Shown here piece after piece: positions 41,091 to 53,116 of a stretch of DNA of 64,000 nucleotides. The position numbers were made by a program, and so were the translations under genes. Each line of letters starts with the position of its first letter. The stretch's first letter is position 1. The notes below the pieces were generated by a model. It did not search any database, was not told where the DNA came from, and was given only the letters and a program-made list of their open reading frames with translations. This DNA comes from Aristolochia californica (taxonomy: Eukaryota; Streptophyta; Magnoliopsida; Piperales; Aristolochiaceae), in the NCBI GenBank assembly GCA_029961685.1, contig JARWKL010000008.1, positions 29,699,619 through 29,763,618 of the forward strand. Reading direction: 5' to 3'.

Positions 41091-44000
41091 AGTTAAAAAT
41101 CCCCCACCTCCCCTGTTTCCCAAAGATTGAAAAACCTGAAATATAAAAACTAAAATGTGTTTACAATCCCTAAAAATTACACTCTCTTTGGAATTATGTC
41201 ACTCTGATTTTTGTGCATTGTGCATTTCCATTTTAGATGTATACTTTTTTCTTAAATCAAAACTCTAGTTTTCACTTTCCGTTCATCTTGTAAACAAAAA
41301 AGAGATAAAAGTCAAAAATAGGACACAAAAAAATGAAAATTTTAGAGTTTATGGATGATAAGAATTTAAAGCAATAAAAAATGTAAGTAAATAAAATTTA
41401 TTCACACACCACAAATTATCACAAAAGTTTTGTTATCCAAGATTGGGAAATTCCACAAGTTCAACCCTAATAGCTTGGAATTTTAGAAGAAAGATACTTT
41501 TCTATGCATGTTTTAAAAAAAGAATATACGTGCTTGAAAAATGTTAAACATGCAAATGAACTATGGATCCAAACTTTTTAAAGAGAATAACATTAAATTC
41601 TCAAGTGAACGTGGGGTGGGATATTTATCCAAGTCAAACAAGCCATTTTTTTGCCCATTTACAAAAAGTTGACCTAACGATCATAGATTATTGTAAAGTG
41701 ATTTATCATGCATATCGGGAGATATTTTTTGTAAGGAATGGCTTATGGATTAGGAATAAACTCTCAGTTAAAAATCCGCCGCCTCCCCCTTTTCTCAACG
41801 ATTGTAGAACCTGATATATAGAAACTAAAAAGAGTTTACAATCCCTAAAAATTACAGACTCGTTTTGGAATTATCTCTCTCTACATTTGTGCATTGTCCA
41901 TTTCCATTTTAGATATATACTTTTTCCTTAAATCAAAACTTGAGTTTTCACTTTCCCTTCATCTCGTAAACAAAAAAACAGAATATAAGGCAAATAAATC
42001 ACAACGAAACGAAAATTTTAGAGTTTATGTATGGAAAGCATTAAAGCAATAACAAATGTAAGTAAAGAAAATTTATTCACACACTACAAATGAACACAAA
42101 AGTTTTGTTATTTAAGTTTGGGAAATTCCACTAGTTCAATCCTAATAGCTTGGAATTTTATAAGAAAGAGATTTTTCTACACATGTTTTAAAAAAACGAT
42201 ATGCATGCTTATAACATTTTAAAGATGCAAATGACCGATGGATCCAAACCTTTTAAAGAGAACAACAATATATTCTCAAGTGAACGTGGGTGGCATTTTT
42301 TCCTGTGTTAAAAAACCAATATATTGCCCATTTACAAAAAGCTGACCTAACAATCATAGATGATTTTAAAGTGATTTATCATGCATAACTGGCAATATTT
42401 TTTAAGGAATGACTTGTGGATTGGGAGTCAACACTCAGTTAAAAATTCCTCGCTCCCCTTTTTTCTTGACAATTGCAAAACCTGATATATAAAATCTAAA
42501 AAGAGTTTACAATCCCTAAAAATTACAGACACTTTTTGGAATTGTCTCTCTCTACATTTCTGCATTGTGCATTTTCATTTTAGATGTATACTATTTTCTT
42601 TAATCAAAGCTTGAGTTTTCACTTTCCCTTCATCCATTAAACCAAACATGAGATAAAAGGCAAATAGATCACAACAACATGCAATTTTTCGAATTTATCT
42701 ATGGAAAGAATTTAAAGCAATAAAAAATGTAAGTAAAGAAAATTTATTCACACACCACAAATGAACACAAATGTTTTGTTATCCAAGTTTGGGAAATTCC
42801 ACTAGTTCAACCCAAATAGCTTGGTATTTTATAAGAAAGAGATTTTGTTACACATGTTTTAAAAAATGGATATGCATGCTTGAAACATGTTAAAGATGCA
42901 AATGACCTTTGGATCCAAACCTTTTAAAGAGAATAACCATAAATTCTCAAGTGAACGTGAGGTGGGATATTTACCCGACTCAAACAAGCCATTATTTTGC
43001 CCATTTACAAAAAGCTGACCTAACGATCATACATGATTGTAAAGTGATTAATCATGTGTAACGGGCTAAATTTTTATAAGGAATGACATATGGATTGGGA
43101 ATCAACACTTTAGTTAAAAATCCCCCGCCTCCCCCTTTTCCCTACGATTACAAAACCTGATAAAAAACTAAAAACAGTTAGCAATCCCTAAAAATTACAG
43201 ACACTTTTTGGAATTATCTCTCTCTACATTTGTGCATTGTGCATTTACATTTTAGCTGTATATTTTTTTCTTCAATCAAAACTTGAGTTTTCACTATCCC
43301 TTCATCTCATAACAAAAAAAGAGATAAAAGGGAAAAATAGATCACAACAAAATGAAATTTTTAGATTTTATGTATGGAAGGAATTTAAAGAAATAACAAA
43401 TGTAAGTAAAGTAAATTTATTCACACAACACAAATGAACATAAAAGTTTTGTTATCCTAGTTTGGGAAATTTCACTAGTTCAACCCTAATAGCTTGAAAT
43501 TTTATAAGAAAGAGATTTTTCTACACGTGTTTAAAAAAATGGATATACATGTTTGAAACATGTTAAATATGCAAATGACCTATCGATCCATACCATTTAA
43601 AGTGAATAACATTAAATTCTCAAGTGAACGTGCGGTGGGATATTTACCCGAGTCAAACAAGCCACTATTTGTCTCATTTACATTAAGCTGACCAAATAAT
43701 CATATGTAAAGTAATTTATATTTTGTAATGGGCAATATTTTTGTTAGGAATGACTTATGGATTTGGAGTGGACACTCAGTTAAAAACCCCACCTCCCCCT
43801 TTTCCCGACGATTGCAAAACCTGATATATATCAAAACTAAAAACAGTTTACTATCCCTAAAAATTACTGACATTTTTTGTAATTATCTCCATGTACATTT
43901 TTTCATTGTGCATTTCCATTTTACATGTATACATTTTTCTTAAATCAAAACATAAGTTTTAACTTTCCCTTTATCTCGTAAACAAAAAATGAGATAAAAA

Positions 44001-46368
44001 GCAAATTGATCACAACATAATGAAAATTTTAGAGTTTATGTATGGAAAGAATATAACGCAATAAAAAAATTTAAGTAAAGAAAATTTATTCACACACCAC
44101 ATATGAACACAAAAGTTTTGTTATCTAAGTTTGGGAAATTCAACTAGTTCAACCCTAATAGCTTGGAATTTAATAAGAAAGATATTTTTCTACATAAGTT
44201 TTAAAAAATGGATATGCATGCTTGAAACATGTTAAAGATGCAAATGACCTATGGATCCACACCTTTTAAAGAGAATAACATTAAATTCTCAAGTGAACGT
44301 GCGGTGGGATATTTACCCGTGTCAAATAAGCCATTATTTTGCCCATTTACAAAAAGCTGACCTAACGATCCTCGATGATTATAAAGTGATTTATATGCAT
44401 AATAGGCTATATTTTAGTAAGGAATGACTTATGGATTAGGAGTCAACACTCAGTTAAAAATCCCCTGCCTCCCCCTTTTCCCGACGATTGCAAAACTTGA
44501 TATATAAAAGCTAAAAAGAGTTTACAATCCCTAAAAATTATAGACACTTTTTGGAATTATCTCTATGTACATTTTTTCATTGTGAATTTTCATTTATATG
44601 TATACTTTTTTCTTAAATCAAAACATAAGTTTTAACTTTCCCTTCATCTCGTAAACAAAAAATGAGATAAAAAGCAAATCAATCACAACAAAATCAAAAT
44701 TTTTGAGTTTATGTACGTAAAGAATATAACGCAATAAAAAAATGTAAGTAAAGAAAATTTACTCACACACCACATATGAACACAAAAGTTTTGTTATCTA
44801 AGTTTGGGAAATTCCACTAGTTCAACCCTAATGGCTTGGAATTTTATAAGCAAGAATTTTTTCTACACATGTTTAAAAAAATGGATATGCATGCTTGAAA
44901 CATGTTAAAGATGCAAATGACCTTTGGATCCATACCTTTTAAAGAGAATAACCATAAATTGTCAAGTGAACGAGAAGTAGGATATTTACCCGACTCAAAC
45001 AAGCCATTATTTTGCCCATTTACAAAAAGCTGACCTAACGATCATACATGATTGTAAAGTGATTAATCATGCGTAACGGGCTATTTTTTTGTAAGGAATG
45101 ACATATGGATTGGGAATCAACACTTTAGTTAAAAATCCCCTGCCTCCCCCTTTTCCCTACGATTACAAAACCTAATAAAAATCTAAAAAGAGTAAACAAT
45201 CCCTAAAAATTACAGGCATTTTTTGGAATTATCTCTCGCTACATTTGTGCATTGTGCATTTCCATTTAGCTGTTTACTTTTTTCTTAAATCAAAACTTGA
45301 GTTTTCACTATCCCTTCATCTTGTAACAAAAAAAGATAAAAGGGAAAAATAGATCACAACAAAATGAAATTTTTAGATTTTATGTATGGAAAGAATTTAA
45401 AGAAATAACAAATGTAAGTAAAGTAAATTTATTCACATAGAACAAATGAACATAAAAGTTTTGTTATCACTGTTTGGGAAATTTCACTAGTTCAACCCTA
45501 ATAGCTTGGAATTTTATAAGAAAGAGATTTTTCTACACATGTTTTAAAAAATGGATATACATATTTCAAACATGTTAAATATGCAAATGACCCATGGATC
45601 CATACCATTTAAAGTGAATAACATTAAATTCTCAAGTAAACGTGCGGTGGGATATTTTCTTTAGCCAAACAAGCCACTATTTGTCTCATTTACAATAAGC
45701 TGACCTAACGATCATAGATGATTGTAATGTAATTTATATTTCGTAACGGGCAATATTTTTGTAAGGAATGACCTATGGATTAGGAGTCAACACTCAGCTA
45801 AAAATCCCCTGCCTCCCCCTTTTCCCGATGATTGCAAAATCTGATATATAAAAACTAAAAAGAGTTTAGAATCCCTAAAAATTACAGACACTTTTTGGAA
45901 TTTTCTCTATGTACATTTTTTCATTGTGCATTTCCATTTTATATGTATACTTTTTTCTTAAATCCAAACATAAGTTTTAACTTTCCCTTCATCTCGTAAA
46001 CAAAAAATGAGATAAAAAGCAAATCGATCACAACATAATGAATATTTTAGAGTTTATGTACGTAAAGAATATAACGCAATAAAAAAATATAAGTAAAGAA
46101 AATTTATTCACACACCACATATGAACACAAAAGTTTTATTATCTAAGTTTGGGAAATTCTACTAGTTCAACCCTAATAGCTTGGAATTTTATAAGAAAAA
46201 GATTTTTCTACACATGTTTTAAAAAATAGATATGCATGCTTGAAACATGTTAAAGATGCAAATGACCTATGGATCCAAACCTTTTAAAGATAATATCATT
46301 AAATTCCTAAGTGAACGTGCGGTGGGATATTTACCCTAGTCAAACAAGCCATTATTTTTGCCATTTAC
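40989..46368 (-). repeat. Right arm, units R33-R40 (- orientation)
   Basis: Unit ends are 41662, 42335, 43008, 43681, 44350, 45023, 45693 and 46368, with lengths of 669-675 bp. R35-R40 contain a repeated three-monomer pattern, annotated separately. R40 is the last unit with A-type markers before the switch to B. Confidence 0.95.
42900..46300 (-). repeat. Three-monomer higher-order repeat, ~2.01 kb offset
   Basis: The segment starting at CCTTTGGATCC (42906) recurs at 44921. Both continue with AATAACCATAAATT, ACATATGGATTGGGAATC and CACTTTAGTTAAAAATCC. A GCCACTATTTGTCTCATT variant occurs at 43661 and 45673. A monomer form with AAGAATATAACGCAAT occurs at 44047, 44719 and 46065. The offset between copies is 2012-2018 bp, three monomers, and the second copy fades after about 46.3 kb. 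Confidence 0.8.
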
Positions 46369-46714
46369 AAAAAGCTGACCTTACGATCATAAATGATTGT
46401 AAAGTGATTTATCTTGCATAACGGGGTAGATTTTTGTAAGGAATGATGTATGGATTGGGAGTTAACGCTCAGTTAAAAATCCTTCGCCTCCCCCTTTTCA
46501 TGATTATTGTAGAACCTAATATATAAAAACTAAAAAGAGTTTACAATCCTAAAAACTTATAGATACTTTTTGGAATTATCTCTGTCTACATTTTTGCATT
46601 ATGCATTTCCATTTTAGATGCATACTTTTTTCTTAAATCAAAACATGATTTTTCACTTCCCCTTCATCTCGTAAACAAAAAAAAAGATTAAATGCAAATA
46701 GATCATAACAAAAA

Positions 46715-46814
46715 GAAAATTTTAGAGTTTTGTGTATGAAAAGAATTTAAAGCAATAACAAATGGAAAATTTTAGAGTTTTTTATATGGAAAGAATTTAA
46801 AGCAATAACAAATG
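46715..46814 (-). repeat. 50-bp tandem duplication inside R41
   Basis: A segment starting GAAAATTTTAGAG occurs at 46715 and 46765, a period of 50 bp. It covers the same part of the monomer (around AAGAATTTAAAGCAATAAC) that is duplicated in R3. The two copies differ at several bases in the TTTGTGTATGAAA / TTTTTATATGGAA part. Confidence 0.95.
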
Positions 46815-47867
46815 TAAGTAAAGAAAATTTATTCACTCACCACAAATGTACACAAAATATTTTTTTTCCAAGTTTGGGAAATTCCACTAGTTCAACCCTA
46901 ATAGCTAGGAATTTTAGAAGAAAGATATTTTTCTACACATGTTTCAAAACATGGATTTGCAAGCTTGAAACATGTTAAGGATGCAAATGATCTATGGATC
47001 CAAACCTTTTAATGGGGATAACATTAAATTCCCAAGTGAACGTGCATTGGGATATTTACCCGAGTCAAACAAACGATTATTTTTCCCATTTACAAAAATT
47101 TTACCTAACGATCATAGATTATTGTAAAGTGATTTATCATGTGTAACGGGCTATATTTTTTTAAGGAATGACTTTTGAATTGGGAGTCAACACTAAGTTA
47201 AAAATTCCCCGCCTCCCCTTTTCTCGACGATTGCAAAACCTGATATTGAAAAACTAAAAAGAGTTTAAAATCCCTAAAAATTACAGACACTATTTGGAAT
47301 TATATCTCTCTACATTTGTGCATTGTGCATTTACATTTTAGATGTTTAAATCAAAACTTGAGTTTTCACTTCCCCATCATCTTGTAAACAAAAAAAGATA
47401 TAAAAGGCAAATTGAACACAACAAAAAGAAAATTTTATAGTTTATATATGGAAAGAATTTAAAGAATTAACAAATGTAAGTAAACAAAATTTATTGAAAC
47501 ACCAGAAATTTACACAAAAGTTTTGTTAACCAAGTTTTGGAAATTCCACTAGTTCAACCCTAATATCTCGGAATTTTATTAATAAGAGATTTTTCTTCAC
47601 TTGTTTTAAAAAATGGATATGCTTGCTTGAAATATGTTAAAGATTCAAATGACCTATGTATCCAAACCTTTTAAAGAGAATAAGATTAAATTCCCAAGTG
47701 AACGTGGGGTGGGATATTTACTCGAGTCAAACAAGTCATTATTTTGCCCCATTACAAAAAACTGACTTAACGATCATAGATGATTGTAAAGTGATTTATG
47801 ATGCGTAATGGGCTTAATTTTTCTAAGGAATGACTTTTGGATTGGGAGTCAATACTAAGTTAGAAAT

Positions 47868-47880
47868 CCCCCCCCCCCCC
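47868..47880 (-). repeat. Poly-C on the + strand (poly-G of monomer), 13 bases (R43)
   Basis: Thirteen uninterrupted C, followed by TCTCCC, sit at the G-rich position of R43, which is in reverse orientation. It is the only long expansion in the right arm. A smaller one (7 C) is at 22989-22995. Confidence 0.88.
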
Positions 47881-48280
47881 TCTCCCTTTTCCCGACGATT
47901 GCAGAACCTGATATATAAAAACTAAAAATAGTTTACAATCTATTAAAATTAAAGACACTTTTTGGAAATATCTCTCTCTAAATTTTTGCATTGTGCATTT
48001 ACATTTTAGATATAGACTTTTTTCTTAAATCAAAAATTGAGTTTTCACTTCCCCATAATCTCGTAAAAAAAAAAAAAGAGATAAACGCCAAATAGATCAC
48101 AAAAAAAATGAAAATTTTAGAGTTTATGTATGGAAAGAATTTAAAGCAATAACAAATGTAAGTAAAGAAAATATAATCACACACCAAAAATGTACACAAA
48201 ATTTTGTTATCCAAGTTTGGGAAATTCTAGTAGTTCAACCGTAATAGCTCAAAATTTTATAAGAAAGAGATTTTTCCACA

Positions 48281-48346
48281 CATGTTTTAAAAAATGGTTA
48301 TGCGTGCTTGAAACATGTTTTAAAAAATGGTTATGCGTGCTTGAAA
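48281..48346 (-). repeat. 33-bp tandem duplication inside R43
   Basis: A 33-bp segment beginning CATGTTTTAAAAAATGG at 48281 is repeated at 48314, ending near 48346. It lies in the dyad region around the SphI-like element (here GCGTGC). Together with a long poly-C tract it explains the 713-bp unit. Confidence 0.95.
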
Positions 48347-51300
48347 CATGTTTAAGAAGCAAATGACCTCTGGACCCAAACCTTTTAAAGAGAATAACAT
48401 TAAATTCCCAAGTGAATGTACAGTGGGATATTACCAGAGTCAAACAAGCCATTAGTTTGCCCATTTACAAAAAGTTGTCCTAATAATCATAGATGATTGG
48501 AAAGTGATTTATCATGCCTAACGGGCTATATTTTTGTAAGGAATGACTTATGGATTGGGAGTCAACACTCTGTTAAAAATCCCCCGCTTCCCCCTTTTCC
48601 CGACATTTGCGAAACCTGATATTTAAAAACTGAAAAGTGTTTACAATCCCTAAAAATTATAGACACGTTTTGCAATTATCTCTCTCTACATCTGTTCATT
48701 GTGCATTTCCATTTTAGATGTATACTTTTTTCTTAAATCAAAACTTGAGTTTTCACTTTCCCTTCATCTTGTAAACTAAAAAAGAGATAAAATGCAAATT
48801 GATCACAACAAAATGAAAATTTTAGAGTTTATATATGGAAAGAATTTAAAGCAATGACAAATGTAAGTGAATAAAATTTATTCACACACCACAAATGAAC
48901 ACAAAAGTTTTGTTATCCAAGTTTGGGAAATTCCACTAGTTCAACCCTAATAACTCGGAATTTTATAAGAAAGAGATTTTTCTACACAAGTTTTAAAAAA
49001 TGGATTTGCATTCTTGAAACAAGTTAAAGATGCAAATGACCTATGGATCAAAACCTTTTAAAGAGAATAACATCAAATTCCCAAGTGAATGTGCGGTGGA
49101 ATATTTACTAGAGTCAAATGAGTCATTATTTTCCCCATTTACAAAAAGCTGACGTAACGATCTCAGATGATTGTAAAGTGATTTATCATGCGTAACGGGC
49201 TATATTTTTGTAAGGAATGACTTATGGATTGGGAGTCAACACTCAGTTAAAAATCCCCCACCTCCCCCTTTTCCCGACGATTGTAGAACCTGATATATAA
49301 AATCTAAAAAGATTTTTCAATCCCTCAAAATTACAGACAATTTTTGGAATTTATCTCTCTCTACATTTCTGCATTGTGCATTTCCATTTTAGATGTATAC
49401 TTTTTTCTTAAATATAAACTTGATTTGTCACTTTCCCTTCTTCTCGTCAGCATAAAAAAAAAAAAGATAAAAGGCAAATAGATCAAAACAAAATAAAAAT
49501 TTTAGAGTTTATGTATGGAAAGAATTTAAAGCAATGACAAATGTAAGGTAAGAAAATTTATCCACACACCACAAATGGACACAAAATTTTTGTTATCCAA
49601 TTTTGGGAAATTCCACTAGTTCAACCCTAATAGCTCAAAATTTAGTAAAATAGAGATTTTTCTACCCATGTTTTAAAATATGGATATGCATGCTTGAAAC
49701 TTGTTAAAGATGCAAATGACCTTTGGATCCAAACCTTTTAAAGAGAATAACATTAAATACCCATGTGAACGTGCGGTGGGATATTTACCCGAGTCAAACA
49801 AGCCATTATTTTGCCCATTTACAAAAGCTGACTTTACGATCATAGATGATTGTAAAGTGATTTATCATGCGTAAAGGGCTATATTTTTGTAAGGAATGAC
49901 TTATGGATTGGGAGTCAACACTCAGTTAGAAATTCTCCGCCTCCACCTTTTCCCGATGATTGCATAACCTGATATATAAAAATTATAGACACTTTTTGGA
50001 ATTATCTCTTTCTACATTTGTACATTGTGGATTTAAATTTTAGATGTATACTTTTTTCTTAAATCAAAAGTTTTCACTTCCCCATCATCTCGTAAACAAA
50101 AAAAGAGATAAAAGGCTATTAGATCACAACCAATGAAAATTTTAGAGTTTATGTATGGAAAGAATTTAAAGCAATAAAAAATGTTAGTAATTAAAATTTA
50201 TTCACACACCACAAATTTGCACAAAAGTTTTGTTATCCAAGTTTGGGAAATTCCACTAGTTAAACCCTAATAGCTCGGAATTTTATAAATAAGAGATTTT
50301 TCTTCACATTTTTTAAAAAATGGATATGCAAGCTTGAAACATGTAAAATATGGAAATTACCTATGGATCCAAACCTTTTAAAGAGAATAACATTTAATTC
50401 CGAAGTGAACTTACGGTGGAATACTTACATGAGTCTAACAAGCTATTATTTTGCCCTTTTACAAAAAACTGAGCTAACGGTCAAAGATAATTGTAAAGTG
50501 ATTTATCATGCGTAACGGGCTATATTTTTATAAGGAATGACTCATAGATTTGGAGACAACACTCAGTTAAAAATCCCCCTGCTCCCCCTTTTCCCGACGA
50601 TGCAGAACCTGATATAAAAACAAAATAGAGTTTACAATCCTTAAAAATTAGAGAAAATTTTTGGAATAATCTCTCCCTACATTTGTGCATTGTGCTTTTA
50701 CATTTTAAATGTATACTTTTTTCTTAAATCAAAACTAGAGTTTTCATTTCCCCTTCATCTCGTAAACAAAAAAAGAGATAAAACCAAAATAGATCACAAC
50801 AAAATAAAAATTATAGAGTGTATATATAGAAATAATTTAAAGGAATAACAAATGTAAGTAAAGAAAATTTCACAAATGAAAAAAAAAGTTTTGTTATCTA
50901 AGTGCTGGGAAATTCCACTTGTTCAACCCTAACAGCTCAGAATTTTATAAGAAAGAGATTTTTTTATAAATGATTTAAAAAATGGATAAGCAAGCTTGAA
51001 ACATGTTAAAGATTCAAATGACCTATGGATCCAAACCTTTTAAAGAGAATAACATTAAATTCCCAAGTGAACGTGCGGTGGGATATTTTCCCGAGTCAAA
51101 CAAGCCATTAATTTTTCCATTTACAAAAAGCTGACCTAACGATCATAGGTCACCGTAAAGTGATTTATCATGAGTAATGGGTTATATTTTTGTAAGGAAT
51201 GACTTATCGATTGGGAGTCAACAGTCGGTTAAAAATCCCTTGCCTCCCCCTTTTCCCGACAATTGCAGAACCTGATATATAAAACATAACAAGAGTTTAC

Positions 51301-53116
51301 AATCCCTAAAATTTACTGACACTTTTTGGATTTATCTCTCTCTACATTTGTGCATTGTGCATTTAAATTCTAGATATATTCTTTTTTCTTAAATCAAAAC
51401 TTGAGTTTTCTCTTCCTCTTCATCTCGTAAACAAAAAAAGAGATAAAAGCCAAATAGATCACAACAAAATGAAAATTTTAGAGTTTATGTATGGAAATAA
51501 TTTAAAGCAATAACAAATGTAAGTAAAGAAAATTTATTCACACACCACAAATCTACACAAAAGTTTTTTTATCCAAGTTTTGGAAATTCCACAGGTTCAA
51601 CCCTAATAGCTCGGAATTTTATAAGAAAGAGATTTTTCTACACATGTTTTAAAAAATGGATATGCTTGCTTGGAACATGTTAAAGATGCAAATGACCTAT
51701 GGATCCATACCTTAGAAAGAGAATAACATTAAATTCCCAAGTGAACGTGCGGTGGGATATTTACTCGTGTCAAACAAGCCATTATAATGCCCACTAAAAA
51801 AAAGCTGACCTAACGATCATAGATGATTGCAAAGTGATTTACCATGTATAACGGGCTATATTTTTCTAAGGAATGACTTATGGATTGGGAGTCTACACTC
51901 AGTTAAAAATCCCTCGCCTCTCCCTTTTCTTGACGATTGTAGAACCTAATATATAAAAACTAAAAAGAGTTTACAATCCCTAAAAATTACAGAAACATTT
52001 TTCGAATTATCTTTCTCTAAATTTGTGCATTGTGCATTTCAATTTTAGATGTATCATTTTTTCTGAAATCAAAACTTGAGTTTTCACTTTCCCTTCATCT
52101 CATAATCAAAAAAGGAGATAAAAGGCAAATACATCACATCAAAATGAAAATTTTAGAGTTTATGTATGGAAAGAATTTAAAGCAATAACAAATGTAATAA
52201 ATAAAAATCTATTCACACACCACAAATGAAAAAAAAAAAAATTTGTTATCCATGTTTTCGGAAATTCCACTTGTTCAACCCAAATAGCTCGGAATTTTAT
52301 AAGAAACAGATTTTTCTACACATGTTTTGAAAAATGGATAAGCTTGCTTGAAACATGTTCAAGATGCAAATGACCTATGGATCCAAACCTTTTAAAGAGA
52401 ATAACAATAAATTTCCAAGTGAACGTGCGGTGGGATATTTACCTGAGTCAAACAAGCCATTATTTTGCCCATTTACAAAAAGTGACCTAACGTTCATAGA
52501 TTATTGTAATGTGATTTATCATGCGTAATGGGAGTCAACACTCAGCTAAAAATCCCCCGCCTCCCCTTTTTCCCGACGATTACAGAACCAGATATATAAA
52601 ACATAAAAAGAGTTTACAATCCCTTAAAATTACAGACACTTTTGGCAATTATCTCTCTCTACCTTTGTGCATTGTGCGTTGTGCATTTACATTTTAGATG
52701 TATATTTTTTTCTTATGTCAAAACTTGAGTTTTCACTTTGCCTTTTGTAAACAAAAAAGGAGATAAAAGCCAAATAGATCACAATAAAACAAAAAATTTA
52801 GCCTTTATGTATGGAAAGAATTTAAAGCAATAACAAATGTAAGTAAAGAAAATTTATTCTCACACCACAGATATACGCAAAAGTTTTGTTATCCATGTTT
52901 GGGAAATTCCACTAGTACAACTATAGAGTTCGCAATTTTAAAAGAAAGAGATATTTCTACACATGTTTTAAAAAATGGATATGCATGCTTCAAACATGGT
53001 AAATAGGAAAATGACATATGGATCCAAACATTTTAAAGAGAATAACATTAATTGCCAAGTGAACGTGCGGTGGGATATTTACTCGAGTCAAACAATCCAA
53101 TCTTTCGCCCATTTAC

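Larger units (their letters stand above)
46369..53116 (-). repeat. Right arm, units R41-R50 (- orientation), B subfamily
   Basis: Unit ends are 47093, 47755, 48468, 49142, 49822, 50462, 51124, 51798, 52476 and 53116. B markers read on the + strand are ATTCCCAAG, AGCTCGGAATT and TTGCAGAACC or TTGTAGAACC. R41 (725 bp) and R43 (713 bp) are lengthened by 50-bp and 33-bp tandem duplications. R46 (640 bp) lacks about 35 bp at ~49983. R50 (640 bp) lacks about 45 bp at ~52530, where ATGCGTAATGGGAGTC is fused, and carries a short GTGCATT / GTGCGTT stutter at 52665-52685. Confidence 0.95.
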
